Assembly: GCA_003586115.2 (NCBI GenBank)
Contig: QVOM02000126.1
Coordinates: 57,704,943-57,768,942 of the forward strand
Length of the DNA stretch: 64,000 nt
Source: Salvator merianae
Lineage: Eukaryota > Chordata > Lepidosauria > Squamata > Teiidae
Direction of reading: 5' to 3'
Position 1 is the first letter of the stretch, and each line of letters starts with the position of its first letter. The notes beneath the pieces are model-generated. The model was not told the origin of the DNA and searched no databases. It saw nothing but the letters and a program-made list of their open reading frames with translations. Below, in pieces: positions 33,059-45,260 of this stretch. The position numbers were made by a program, and so were the translations under genes.

Positions 33059-33709
33059 AATAAAGGAAGGGACAGTCAAAGCCTATACAGAGTTGATGTC
33101 AGTGAATAAAAAAGGGATGGCTCAGCTGAGGAATTTGCTTAATGCTTAGGACAATCCTTCCTCATTTTCTGTGTTTTGCCCAAAGTTTAGATATTCCATC
33201 TATCCATTCTCATTGCTAGTCAAAAATGAGATGTAAAACACTTGATTTTAGGATCCAATTTTTCCATTTATGTCTTGTGTCAGTGAGAGACAATTGTGAC
33301 ATGGAATGGAGGAGTGGGCACATCTGGCTTTCCCATCCATACCACTGGGCATATAATGTCACATGAAAGCTGCTTGTGTGTGGAGCTTCTTGCTTTATAC
33401 ACAGTCAAAGAATATGACTCCTCCCCTTTCTGAATTGAAAGAGGCCCAGAAGTCCAGCCTCTGTGTGGAGCCTCCATCTTTTATGATTTATCTGCTCTAT
33501 AGAGGGGAAGATCATTCACATTTTCCTCCACAGCACAACTGAGTGAGTAAACCTGGCCTATGTATGTGCTTTTCATGTACAGCTGTGAAGGAGAAAAGAA
33601 AGCATGAAGAAAAATCTCTTCTGTCACAGTATCACAAAAAGTTCTGGTAAACAACTATTTATCAGGTGTTGGCAGGTCAGACACTGTGCCATTCCCTTAT
33701 GTTGTCCAA
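33059..33709. other. No gene or repeat recognised
   Basis: Anonymous sequence. Confidence 0.5.
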
Positions 33710-33847
33710 GGCTGCATCCAGACGTCGCTTCCTTATTCTGCTATATTTGGATATTCCAGAATAAAGCATGGATATTCTGGAATATCCATGCTTTATTCTG
33801 GAATATCCAAATATAATGAAATAAGTAAGCAATCTCTGGTTGTAGCC
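33710..33847. mobile_element. Fold-back element, near-perfect palindrome
   Basis: The whole element is a palindrome. The outer arms GGCTGCATCCAGACGTCGCTT and AAGCAATCTCTGGTTGTAGCC pair with some mismatches. The inner 36 bp pair perfectly (33,742-33,777 with 33,780-33,815) around a 2-nt centre. There is no coding capacity. The ends resemble those of family T. No clear target duplication is visible (CAA and TAA flank it). Confidence 0.8.
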
Positions 33848-34825
33848 TAAGTTTTATTTAAGTGATATATGATTTACGATCACAGCACCCACTTCCCCCT
33901 CCAAATGCATTTTTGATTGGGGACTAAGTCAAGCTGAAATGTCTTTTTCCTTCTTGCACATTATCAGACTTGTTCATTCAAGTAAGTGTTAAAACCCAAC
34001 ACTTGTGCAGTGTGGAAAAAAAAATAGCCACAAAGGCCTTCCTATGTTTATTGTTTTAAGAATTTACCAGTGGTGTCTTCAAATATCTTCCTGATTCTGC
34101 TGTCAAAATACCTACCACATAACTTCATGACAAGGTCCCCCCTGTCCTGGAAGTGTTATTCTCCATTTATCCTGAAGGCAACTGTGCCCCATTCCTGAGC
34201 CTCAGTCAGCCAAATGAATGAGAACTATTTTCATGTTATCGTTAGCTGGTTTCGAGAAATGTGAAGCAGAAAGTTATATCTCACCCTGTAATAGTGCTGT
34301 TTAGATTTGAACATTTGGCGGCTTGATCAGAGCAGCCCGTGTTAGAAATTCAATATCCTTTCTCATTAAAAAGCAATTGAGGAGGGTGCAGCCTGGTCCT
34401 GCAGACATGTTGATGCAATGCTCTTCATTCAAAGCTTTTTCTGTAAATTGAAAATATGCTATACAATAACATCTGTTCTCACACAATAGCTCTCTATACT
34501 GCTTCCAAAAAAATGTTACTGTAACCCAGTATTGTGTAACTTTTTCGCATAGAACAATGCGAGTATATGCTCAGACTCGGTGGCCTCCAGCAGCAGATAC
34601 CTCCCAAAGACTGACATTTCCCAAAACCTCATTGTGGCTGCTCGGAAACCCAGTATAACAGTCAAATTGTGGTTCAGACCAACAAGTAGGGGGACAATAC
34701 TGACCTCAGAACAGATGCAATGCCCCCCAACAGAAGAAAGCCATCTAAGCAACAGATTAGAAAGAACAGTGTCCTCACTAGCATGGAGAAGCAGGTGTGG
34801 TCTAAGCATTGTCCCTAGCTATTCC
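33848..34825. other. No gene or repeat recognised
   Basis: Anonymous sequence. Opposing open frames of 97 and 111 codons (34,516-34,915) run partly into the CR1 boundary and have no known domain. Confidence 0.45.
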
Positions 34826-37760
34826 AATAAGAACATGAGAAGTGTCCCATTGGATCAGACCCACAGCCCATCTAGTCCAGCAGCCTGTTCTCACAGTGAC
34901 CAGCCAGCTATATAAAGAAGATTACTAACAGGATATGAGCACATAGTTTGCCCTGCTCACAATCCTCCAGCAGCTGGCCTCTAGAGGCATAGTGCCTACA
35001 TTATCAGAAACCATCCTAACTGGTGAACCCTTTCTGAAACCATCCCAATTGTTGGCCAACACCACACCTCCTGGTAATAAATTCCAGTGTTTAACCAATG
35101 TGTTGTGTTACAATTTTTAAAAGGCTTTTTGTCTTTTCTGATTCTTCCAGAATTCAGTTTTGCTGCATGCCCCCAAGTTCTATGGGAAATGCATAATAAT
35201 ATACACCTCTGTTATGTCCTCCCTTGCTGACCTACTCTCTAGACTAAAAGGCTTCAGGTGTTGCAACTTTCCCTCATAGGAAAGTTCCTCCAACACCTTG
35301 GTCATTTAGATGCACTCTTTTGAACCTTTTCTAACTCTGTTACATCTTGTCAGACATGCAGCAACTAAAACTGTACACAGTAATTCAGGAGTGGTACCAC
35401 CACTAATGTGTATAAGCATATTATAATATTAGCAATTTTGGTTTTGATATCATTTTTTATTATCCCTATTAGCCTTTTTTAAGCTGATGCATGGTGTGGC
35501 AGGATCTGCACAGGAAGAAGAGAAGCACTACAGTCGTAGTGCCTTTCCTCTTTTGCACTAAAAGAATAATCCCAGCATTATTCTTAATGTTGCCCAAATG
35601 CCTGTGCTCCCTGCTGTCAATTTTAAACACAAGTCTTTGAAACTGACAGGGTGAAGAGTGGTTTGAAGAGCCTGAGAGTTCCTTAAGCCACTCTTCTGCT
35701 TCAGCACCACAATAGCACTTATGGTGACAAGGCAAGGGAAGAGTGTGGTATCCAGGTAGATGCCTCACTCTCCATTCTCATTGAAAATTCAACAAGGGGC
35801 CAGTGTTGGGCAGACACTGCCCTCCCACTGAAAGTTCAAAGTGTATAGGCACCATGAAAGTCATGCCTGTATTGAGGTTTTCCTAGCATTGTCTAGCATT
35901 ACAAGATTTTGGGGGGTTCTGTGATCACAGTCACAGTCAGCTCTGATCCCATTACTGTAAATGAGCTCCAAATTGCATCACATTACACTTGTTCATATTA
36001 AACAGCATCTGCTATTTGATGCTCAGATTTATTCTCAGTCTCTTTTTGTTTTTATCACTCTGAGCAATTTGGTGTCACCAGCAAACTTGGCTATTCCACT
36101 GGTCATGCCTGACTCCATGCCTGGTGTGTATAAATATGTTCAAAATCAAGGCATAACCTTGGGGGGGGGGGGCTACTTGTTACACTTCTCCATTGTGAGA
36201 AACATCCATTAGCCCCCCTCCTAATTCTTTAGCTAGCAGGGATGTGCACAAACAAAATTCACATTTTCACATAGTGAAACCAGTGCATGAACAAAATTCA
36301 CATTTTCATCCAGTAAAACTAATGAAAAACCATGGTTTTGCGTTCATTTTTGTGGTTTTTGTGATGTTTTTCCAACTGAAACTGTGGAAACATGAATATT
36401 CGATTGAATACTTTGTTTACGCAAAGGAAGCACCTGGTCCATTTTGATAGAATTCTGGAAATGCGAAAAACCTCATTTTTTATTTGATGCGGATATCTGC
36501 AAATGTTAAATATTTGATCCAATTTGCAAATGCAAATGCAGTTTTGCACATCTCTGTTAGCTAGTTACTTATCCAAGGTAGGATCCACATTTCAGTAAAT
36601 GATGGTGCTTGAAGGGTCAGAGTGCAGTAGTTAGGTTTACTCAATGGCAGCAGAGACAGAATGCTGGAAAGGGTTCTTAGAGTCAATTTTCATGCTCTGC
36701 ATGACAAGCAAATCTGATGGCAATTTCCATTCTTCTGCTGTAGGATAGTGGCCCAATGGGGGTAGGATGTGGGATGCCATGCCCTTTTGGTTTTTCCATG
36801 AAGCCATTCATGTACCATATGGCTCCTGCCCACAACAGGATCTCTCCTTTCATTCCATAATTGCTAAACCTAACTAAGATGTCTCTGATGAGGGACTTTA
36901 TCATATGGTATAGATGATGTCTATTGGATTGCTTTTTCCATATGTGTATTGGCATGCTAAAAAAACTCTAAATGATTGGTTAATCAGGATTTTCCTTTAC
37001 AGAAGTCATGTTGGCTCTCTTTGATCAAGACCTGTGCCTCAAAATACTTAGTAATTTTATCTTTAGTAAAATTCAAGATAATTTTAATTTTCTACTAATT
37101 TCCTCAAAATATGCATTAAGCAGACAGACTTTTAATATTCCAGGTCTCCCCTGGAACCCTTTTTAAAAAAATAGAGTTTTGTTGGCCACTTTCCAACCCT
37201 CAGCTTCAGAAGCTGAGTGTAGTGACAAGTTGTTGTTTTTTTGTTTAGGAGGTTCACGGTCTCAGCTTTGAGCTCTTTAATAACTCTTCTGGATGCCATC
37301 AGAGTCTGGTGATTGTTGATGCTTACTTTGTCAATAAAACCTACAATGTCTTATTTTGTCATCACTATTTGCCTCAGTTCATCAGTCTCCATTCCTGAGG
37401 ACAGGAGACCAAGCTTAGGAATTTCCCCCAGATTCTTTCCCATGGAGGCATATACAAATAATTCATTCAGCTTCTCAATGATTTCCTTTTCTCCTTTTAG
37501 GATACCTTTGGCTCCCTCATCATCCAAGTGACCAATGACCTTCCTGACTGGCTTCCTGCTCTGAATGGGTTTGAATTTTTAAAATTATTATCCATCTTTA
37601 CAGTTCCGGCAATATGCTCCTCGAAGTTTAGTTTTGCTTCCCCCCCCCCCCCAACTGTCTCTTTACAGTTCTTTTACTAAAGTTTGTGTTCTCTTTTGTT
37701 TTCTTCATTAAGAAATTCTGAACTTTCTGAAATTGAGTAAGAGCTTCTCTATCCTTTGGT
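34826..37760 (-). pseudogene. CR1-family LINE, long antisense copy from reverse transcriptase to 3' end
   Basis: The plus strand starts at the element's 3' tail (AATAAGAACATGAGAAG). It then runs backwards through the 3' region ('GGATCAGACC..CATCTAGTCCAGCAGCC', 'CCTCATAGGAAAGTTCCTCC', 'ACTGTACACAGTAATTCAGGAGTGG'). Next come the segment encoding the C-terminal reverse transcriptase region ('GTGTCACCAGCAAACTTGGC' near 36,071) and earlier parts of the domain ('GATGCCATCAGAGTCTGGTGA', 37,292; 'CCTTTGGCTCCCTCATCATCCAAGTGACC', 37,506). CR1 elements copy themselves through target-primed reverse transcription and usually carry a short 3' octamer tail. This copy is interrupted by a hAT-like element at 36,237-36,556 and seems to carry further unidentified inserts at about 35,490-35,840 and 36,600-36,840. 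No reading frame is intact. Confidence 0.8.
36237..36556. mobile_element. hAT-like family W element inserted in CR1, exact 8-bp duplication
   Basis: The ends are CAGGGATGTGCAC and TGCACATCTCTG (11 of 12 matching). TTAGCTAG flanks the element exactly at 36,229-36,236 and 36,557-36,564. The interior repeats 'ACAAAATTCACATTTTCA' twice and has no coding capacity. The 8-bp duplication and CAGGG ends agree with hAT. Removing it restores the CR1 sequence. Confidence 0.85.
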
Positions 37761-38041
37761 GGACTTTAAAAAGGCAAAGAATGTCTAGAAACTCTAGAAT
37801 TGTGTAACTATTCTAGTCCACGGGTTACCTCCATCAGAAAACCTACTGTTTAGCATTACCACTGGAGGTGTATATGTCAGGCATCACTGCAACACATGAA
37901 AGCACCATTCATTGCAGTAAGAGGAAAAACACCAATGATTTACCCATCATGGGGCAACATTGGTAAGGTCATAGCTTTGCCAGACTTGAACTGAACTTTA
38001 CTAAGAGTTAATTTAGATTCTGGACTTATTACCCTTAAGAG
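37761..38041. other. No feature recognised
   Basis: Short anonymous spacer. Confidence 0.5.
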
Positions 38042-38514
38042 GGTCCCTTTCTGCACTCAAAGAATGTGATCTAGATCAGGGGGTCTGGGCCAACCAGGCC
38101 TGCTGGTTCATAGCATGCAGTGCCCTGGACCAGCCCCCACACCAGCTCCAAAGCTCTCATGAGCTTCAGAGCTGGCCTCCAAGAGCTATGAAAGGGCTGG
38201 GAATTAATGTCCCTAGCCTCAGAGTCAATGGGGTATCCATTTCAGATGTGCAATGGGTCCCTGGTAGTCTGGAAAATAAAGGTGTGTCTTCCACATGCTT
38301 CTGTGTTCCAGATCAGGGCCCAATGGTTTGCTGGTAGACCTGTTTAGTCTACCAGCAATCCAGATCAATGGCATCTTTATCTGGGTTATGTTCTGTCCTA
38401 TGGAAACTGAGCGTACCAGCAGGGGGTGGGGCCTCCCTTGGACCAGCCTACAATACAGTAGGGAGGACTGTAGTCTACATTGTAGACTGAACCAAAAGTA
38501 AGTGCAGAAAGGCC
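38042..38514 (+). mobile_element. Family R DNA transposon, well preserved
   Basis: The left end is GGTCCCTTTCTGCACTC and the right end AAGTAAGTGCAGAAAGGCC. Between them lie 'GGGGGTCTGGGCCAACCAGGCCTGCTGG', 'CCTTCCACATGCTTCTGTG' type phrases and 'GTAGACTGAACC'. Flank duplications are not clear. Confidence 0.75.
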
Positions 38515-39190
38515 CTTTCTTAGTTGGTAGTGTGCATTATTTCAACATGAGATAAATCAGCCCTACTGCAGCTGAGTGCCATTCAGCTAAGTGGAACTTT
38601 GGATGTATTTGCTAATGTTCAAACATGTCTTGATCATTGTCTCTATTAGAAGTTCCCCTGTCCCTGGAAGAATGTTTAAATGCTACAGCTGCAACTAGCT
38701 GTTTTGCAGCATAACTATGCATGCTGGAAAGGTACTAGGCAATACCGAGAGGAAGTTCCAATTGGAGTAGTTTGAGAGTAGCAGCAGGGTGCTACTGCAA
38801 TGGGATCAGGAAGGCTTTGGCCTCTCTGGCCACCTGGAACATTTTTGCATGTGGAATGCTGCACGCAAAGACAGAATTCCCTGGCTGAGAAACTGGCAGG
38901 AGACTGGATATATACTTGGGAGTCAGGCAGCATTTAGTGTACATAGCCTGAATTCCTCCAAAAGGGGCAATCTCAGAGTGGAAAATTCCACTGTACAAAA
39001 AAGCTCTCCCTTTTCACAGATTGGGACAGAAAGCACCTGCCTGGTGCGGAGCTATACGGAAGCCCTGTCCCTTGACTGACCACATGTTGGGCATTTTTCA
39101 TTGTATGCATGCAGCCCTAGTGAACTGGAAAGGTCTACACTCTTGACCCTCTCCCTGAGGCTGGATCACTCCCACCCAGATGGAAGAAAA
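38515..39190. other. No gene or repeat recognised
   Basis: Anonymous sequence. Confidence 0.5.
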
Positions 39191-39345
39191 CTAGAGGTGT
39201 GTATGAACAAAAAACACCCTTTTGTTCAGTTCGATAGCAAGCTGTTTAATCAAACAAATGTTTTGTGTTTGATTTCAATCCTGTTTGAAAACAAACTAGC
39301 ATTTTTTCCATTAAAAAGGCCCTTTCCAAGGGCAAAAACACAGTG
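39191..39345 (+). mobile_element. Family V element
   Basis: It starts CTAGAGGTGTGTATGAAC, continues with AAACA/GTTTG words and contains 'GCATTTTTTCCATTAAAAAGGCCC' and 'CCAAGGGCAAAAACAC', the reverse complement of the centre of the 7.8 kb copy. Confidence 0.5.
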
Positions 39346-39390
39346 AACACAAACTGTCTGACTGAGTCGTAGTCACTCGCAATCACTAGA

Positions 39391-39463
39391 GCCTCTGTGA
39401 AATGTGCAAGCACTTGTCTAGTGAGCATCCGATCACTCACTAGAGTGTAAGTAAGAACAGGCC
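39391..39463 (+). mobile_element. Family Q right terminal fragment
   Basis: 'CTAGTGAGCATCCGATCACTCACTAG' followed by AGTGTAAGTAAGAACAGGCC is the right end of family Q. The rest of the element is missing. Confidence 0.6.
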
Positions 39464-40725
39464 CTCAATGTCAACAATTTGATTTCTCCTGCCCACTGCC
39501 TCTGCTAGCTTAGACTAATAAAGGATGAGCTTTTGTAACATCTGGATGGATGCAGGCACTGTAGTCATGGCTCTTAACCCTCTAGTCCAGTATCTGTATT
39601 GGTTGCAGAAGCATTTATCTAAGATCAGAGGCCAGGATATTTCCCAGATCTGTTGCTTGACATCATTTTAAAATGGAGATGGCAAGGAATGAACTTTAGT
39701 TCTTGTACTTATAAAGCATGTGCCCTGCAGGTAGCAGCCTCTTTACCTATGTGATTTCTTTTTTTTTTACTTCTTTATTTAGGAAGAGTAGATAAGGATG
39801 ACGCTGTGCTTTAAATTTGTTAAGACTCCTGTCTATATTTCCTCCTCTTAATTCAAATTTGGCTCTACCATGATCTGTGGACCTCCTCAAAGAGACAATT
39901 ACAGTAATTCAGTATTCCTTAAGCAAATAAAACACAGGCTCATCACCTAAAGTAGTTACAGGCTAAAAAAAGTATTTATTCAAAGTAAGATCAGCCAGAG
40001 TTCATTTCTTTGTCCACAATGCTTCAGTATGTAGAAAAGAGTAAGATCATAATAGTTATGTTGGATCTGTCTATACTGCTTACTTTTTCCCACTCCCTGC
40101 CCCAAGGCAAGGCCGCTGCAGGTCACCATACAGACAGAAGCAGTAGAGAATTCAACCTGCAGCAAGGAAAGAGGCTCTTATAGTGCAGTTTTGTCTCTTA
40201 CGCAGTCTGTGTTAGCACAGCTAAGTGCAGCAGATATTCTTTGACAAAAGCAGGACTGTAACTGGTGGTTCTCCACATCTCCAGATTTTATAGTTGGCCT
40301 TGTAAAGATTATTATGGGCCAAGGCCAGTAATTCTTCTACTGATGATGTTAATGAAAAGCAGGAAACAGGGAGATATTATTGCTTCTTTTCTTCTGGAAC
40401 AAATGGTCCCAGCAGAATACTATGTAACATTACTCAATTCCAAAGTGAGCAATTCTAGTGGTTAGACAAGGGCATCTGCAGCGTCTTTTAGAAGATAAAG
40501 TTGTAGTCAAATACAGTCATATTCCAGCACGCAAGAAGCACCTGTCAAAGACTCATCAAAGTCCACCCGTTTTAAACAAACACAGAATTTCTTATTTTTT
40601 TTATACTCTTTTTTTCCCCCAAGTCTTTTTTCCCCTTCACAGAAATGGAATCAAGAGCTTTTTGTACTAAAACATGCACTCATATTCCAGACAAAGCAGT
40701 GCAAATGCCATGGTGGTTTTCCAAG
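39464..40725. other. No gene or repeat recognised
   Basis: Anonymous sequence with short A/T runs (39,758-39,768; 40,590-40,620). Confidence 0.5.
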
Positions 40726-41227
40726 GGCTTCCACAAGCGTGATGTGGTGAGCTTGCATGTCCCGATTTGGTACTTTCCACATGGGGCCTCGATCCCCTTC
40801 AAGGGCCTCTATAGTTGTCTTCTGGGGCTCACTGATCCACACATTAATATGGATCTGTGATGCCTCACCCCCTGCAGATATCCTCTGTCTGCATTAGACA
40901 AAGTCTAATCCCAATTGGGGAGGCCCTGATCATGATCCCTGGTAGTCATATTTAATTGTGACTATTGGCAGATCAGCAGGCATTTTGGTGGTCTGTCCAA
41001 TTGCACCACTTAAATGCATCCCCCAGTGGTTCCAAGACTAGGAACATTTGATCCTAATCTTCAGAGGCTGGAGGCCAGCCTCAAAGCCCACATGGCATGG
41101 GCTGGTCTGCCTCAGTGTCATCATGCAGATGGCACTGTTCCCACCCATATCTTTCCATGGTCTGAACCAGCAAGCCTGGCTGATTCAGACCCACATCTGA
41201 CCATGGAGCTTTCAGTGCAGGAAGGTT
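40726..41227 (-). mobile_element. Family R DNA transposon
   Basis: The left end GGCTTCCACAAGCG is degraded; the right end reads TTTCAGTGCAGGAAGGTT. Family phrases include 'CATCATGCAGATGGCACTGTTCC', 'GGTCTGAACCAGCAAGCCTGG' and 'CAGACCCACATCTGACCATGG'. A family S element follows after 5 bp. Confidence 0.65.
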
Positions 41228-41232
41228 CTTTG

Positions 41233-41346
41233 ACCCTTGCTGCACTGGGTCTTATTCCGTATTACATCCCAGAACAGGAGCTTCCCATCCACATGCTATC
41301 ACAGACTATGACAGGCCCCACGGAATAAGGCTCAGTACAGAAAGGG
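41233..41346 (+). mobile_element. Family S DNA transposon
   Basis: The ends are ACCCTTGCTGCACTGGG and CAGTACAGAAAGGG. CTTTG (41,228-41,232) and CTTTT (41,347-41,351) flank it, 4/5 matching. The interior 'TCTTATTCCGTATTACATCCCAGAACAGG' and 'GACAGGCCCCACGGAATAAGG' matches the 53.4 kb copy. At about 114 bp it is one of the shortest elements here. Confidence 0.7.
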
Positions 41347-41351
41347 CTTTT

Positions 41352-42932
41352 TAACTTATTGAACCACATTTTGGTGCAGAACAGGTCAAAATAGGGTCTG
41401 CAGGATCAAAGTGAGGTTTCCATCTAGACTCACACCCTGTCCTTGTCTCTGCATCGTATTGATCTGCAGCTGTATAAATCCTACATAAGCAAAAATATTC
41501 AGCTTTGTCAGGTGGGTTAGCGATATTGATTTCACATTATCTTTTTAGAAAAACATTCTACTTAGTCTGCAGTGATTAAATAAATAGAGAAAAGAAGAAA
41601 GCAAAGCAAAGCAAAGCAAAATTACCTTGGCAACTAAACAAGATTTTAATCTTCATCCATACAAATAAAGTAATTCTGTAACCCAGCCAAGTGAAAGTAT
41701 ATATGTATTTTTTTAATGCAGTCTGAAAAAATAGAATTATGTAGTATAATCTTATAGTTTTAGGTCATCTCCCCAAAGAAATATCCCTGCAGAAATCAGC
41801 CCAAACCAATATATGGCTTCAAGACAGCGACCACAGCTCCACTGAATGATGATATGCCACTGCTGCCATGCCTCGCTGCATTTAGGCACAGAGAGAGCAG
41901 CCATGGCTCCATAAACATATCCACCAACCTCTTGAGTTGCCGCAGCTCATCATCATTAGGCCGTGGTTACCACCTTGTGTTCTGACCTTTAGGAGCTTTT
42001 CCCAGTCCCCTGTGGCACTAGCAGCTCTCCCCAGATGCTTTGTCAGGGAGAAGAATAGTGGGGACGGGGCAGAAATAGCATCTTTGTCATGTAATGGTGC
42101 TGTGGCCTTAAATGCAAGTGGGACACAAAACAACTTCACTGTATACAAATCGGATGATTTTTCACCAGTACAGATGACGGTCAAAGAGCGCATCAAACCA
42201 TGAAAGGATAACATGCTAAAATGTGCTGTAACCATGCCATTCCAGTTCAAATCCTGATAAATCAGTTTTTCAGGGAACAGAAAAAAGAAATCAAAGGGAA
42301 AGGAATACTAAATAGAGATTTATAGGCAATGAATTCTAGACTCTTCACATAGTGCATACATGCAAATGGTTAGTTTCCTGAGCTGTAAAAATCTGTACAG
42401 AAGAGGATTTGCTCACATAAAAATGAATGCTTGAGATGAAGCATTCAGCTAGTTTATACTGTAAGCTTATGTATACATACTGGGCAGGAAAAGACACTGA
42501 ATTCAGTATAAACCATGCAGACATACTTTAACATTCATGCATCTAGTCAGCTAATATTTTCAAGAAAACCTACTGCATGATGAGATTTTGGTATCAAGAC
42601 TTTGGTAAGATCTCCATGGTAGCAAATTCCTATTGCTGTGGAGGAGCCCAAAGAATGCAGATTTCTAATGAACCCACACCCATAGGCAGAAAGCACCATT
42701 GGAATCACTTTTTGTGCTGAGTGAGAAAAAACGCTACAATGGCACTTTCCACCACTGCCAGGTTTTGATGTTAGCAAGCAGAACACTTTCCACTTCCAGG
42801 GCTCGAACAAAAATGGTAATAGCACCATAAACCACAGTCATTCAGATCTTGCCTTTGTTTCTCATTCTTTCCTCAGTCCAAGACAACCAGGAACCGTGGA
42901 CGGATTAGGAACAGAGCATTCTTCTGCCTAAT
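41352..42932. other. No gene recognised
   Basis: A short (AAAGC)n run lies near 41,601-41,621. The stretch 41,880-42,250 is open in both directions (122 codons minus, 88 codons plus) and somewhat GC-richer, but no domain or splice context is recognisable. Confidence 0.4.
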
Positions 42933-42934
42933 GT

Positions 42935-42975
42935 AGTGTAGTCCAAAACATCTGAAGGATCCCATGTTAAGGACT
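42935..42975. mobile_element. Family U fragment
   Basis: 'GTGTAGTCCAAAACATCTGAAGGATCCCATGTTAAGGA' matches one arm's outer end of the family U element. The other arm is missing. Confidence 0.4.
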
Positions 42976-42992
42976 CCTGCTCTGGAACACAG

Positions 42993-43518
42993 AGCCTTTC
43001 TGCACTTGTTGGTGCTCCTTACCAGCAAGTGCACTAAGGGCTTTTCTTGTGCATGTTACTGCAGAATATGGGAGGCCCCACCCACCACAGGTATGCTCCA
43101 TCCACACAGAATGGAATGTGAAACAGATCAAGAGTCCCCTGATCTGGATCATCAGTAGACCTCGATATCAAGGTCTGCCAGCACACTAATGGACTCTGGT
43201 CAGGAACATGAAGGCATGCAGAAGGCACACTTCTGTGTACTGGACTACTGGAGGACCCATTTTGTCAGTGTACTAAAGCACACCACAGAAATGGGATCCC
43301 CACAGACTCCAAGGCTAGTAACCTTTGTTCCTGGCACTTTAGAGCTCTTGGAGCCTATCCAGAAGCTTGTGTGAACTTCAGGTCCAGTGTGGAAGCTGGT
43401 TTGGACAAGTGCCATCATGCAGTTGGTGCTGTTCCAGACCATGTTGTGGTCCAAACCAGTGGGTTTCGCTAGTGCAGACCCACTGGTTCAGATCACTGTG
43501 AAGTGGTGCAGAAAGGTC
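42993..43518 (+). mobile_element. Family R DNA transposon with probable 5-bp duplication
   Basis: The ends are AGCCTTTCTGCACTTG and GTGGTGCAGAAAGGTC. The flanks CACAG (42,988-42,992) and TACAG (43,519-43,523) match at 4/5. The interior carries 'GTGCTGTTCCAGACCATG', 'CAAACCAGTGGG' and 'CAGACCCACTGG'. Open frames on both strands are incidental. Confidence 0.75.
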
Positions 43519-43726
43519 TACAGACTCTGCAGCACAGGATTTCCTTTCATTCATACCCCAGTACATAATTTCCTTGTTTGTTTGTTTTTATGTTTTCCTG
43601 TAATGATGAAATAATTTATAGTACCCAAACAAGAAAAATCCCTCTAATTTTAAGGAATTAGTAACATTGGCATGTGGAACCTGTTACATATAAAACTATT
43701 GGAAAAAACCAAGACATAACTTTCTA
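43519..43726. other. No feature recognised
   Basis: Short spacer. Confidence 0.5.
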
Positions 43727-43812
43727 GACCTGGACTCCCATCACCTCTTACCTATTGACTATGGCAAGTTGGAGTTGGAATCCAGTGAAATATGTAGAGC
43801 TGCAGGTTCTCC
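43727..43812. mobile_element. Family U palindromic element
   Basis: 'CTGGACTCCCATCACCTC' and 'CAAGTTGGAGTTGGAATCCAG' are the two arms, in the usual order. Confidence 0.45.
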
Positions 43813-44692
43813 AAACCTATTCCATCCAAACTTGTTTAAAAAGAAAAGAAAATGGGGGGGGGGGAACCCTCACAAAGGTTGCATGACTAATATTTCATCT
43901 AGACTGCAAACATCTGGATGTGAATACTAAAAAAAATCTGCATCTGGGGCAGGAGAAGAGGGAAAAAAAAATTGCCCCTTGAAAGTCTGCATCATTTAGC
44001 AGTTTTTCCAATATGCAGTCATGGTTTGATTTTCAAAGATTCCCACATGTCAGGGATATTGTGTTCAAGGGTTTCAGTGCTCCCTTTAATTTAGGATGCT
44101 CTTTGCCTTCAACAAAAATAGCCCAGCTTGTGAAATGGATACTCTCCTTGGTGTAAAATCAGATTCAGAACACAAATCTGATGGAGCTTTTTTTTTTTTT
44201 CCTTCCCCCCCTTTCGATTACATTTTCAAATGTCCCTTTGAACCAGGTTTTGTAGAAGCAGATACAACATTCCAAGAAAGTAGATGTTGACTCAGGGATA
44301 CTTGCAGAATTTTCAGCAGCAGCATCACAAAATAAGGTATTTAAATGGCTACCTTACGTTGTGGAGACAAAAGGAGGGGGAGAAGCTATGGCCACCATGT
44401 TCATATTATAGCACATAGTTCATTGTTCTTTAACTTGGGGATGTTGTCTAGTTTTGAAAGATTTATGGGCTGTTCATGTTGTGAGGTACAAAGAAAAATT
44501 TTGAACCCCTACAGGTCAATTGACTGTGATCCAGTTGAGACTGATGGATTAACACATGTCACAAAATTCTTGATATCTTTGTTTCTGGCTAGCAGTCTGT
44601 TTTAGTTTTCTTTTTTTCTGAAATAGCAATACATACTGCAAATCAGGCAGTAACAAAGACTTTCTTGGCTCCAATTCAGTGAAAAACATTTA
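43813..44692. other. No gene or repeat recognised
   Basis: Anonymous sequence with homopolymer runs (G at 43,855-43,863; A near 43,962-43,970; T near 44,189-44,200). Confidence 0.5.
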
Positions 44693-45260
44693 GGTTATTT
44701 CTGCACATATACCATAGGCACATACTGTGGAGAAAGCTCTTGGCTTGGAAAAAGTATTCCAGGCCATATATGTGGCTGGTGGCTGCCCACTCAACAACTT
44801 GTCCACCACAGCCTGCCTTGGAGGCAAGGGAACAAAATCCCGCAGGAGGCCACAGCGATGGAATTGAGTCCTGCAATCCCGGTACCCCTTTGGCAACATC
44901 CAGCAGAATCATGTTTATGTTGCCTTAGTTTCCATACTCCATGTCTTTAGACTGTGACCGAATCATCAGGGTGCCATAATGGCTCCATATGAAAGCTTGA
45001 AGGGCATGGGGATTGCATGATCCTGCACCATATGACCTCATATTTCACCAGGATGGAAAGCACTGTCAGAAGCACTCCCACCACAGGGCTAGCATTGTTC
45101 TCCCACCCACCCACACCTGCTTACTTGCAGACATACCTGGGTTGCTTCCTTCATAACAATATCCATGACCCTGTATTCACAGATCTAGGAAATAGCTAAC
45201 TTTCAGCCCCACCTCTTGCATCTCCAAAAAACAGGCTTGGGCAGAAATGTGAAAGCCAGG
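44693..45260 (+). mobile_element. Possible family R relative, right end unclear
   Basis: The left end GGTTATTTCTGCACATATACC resembles the family end motif, and 'GGCATATGTGGCTG' type phrases follow. The right end is not paired, so the extent is a guess. Confidence 0.35.

Noticed and set aside
41882..42250. A 122-codon minus frame and an 88-codon plus frame as possible exons.
   Set aside because: No known domain, no convincing splice sites, and both strands open at once.
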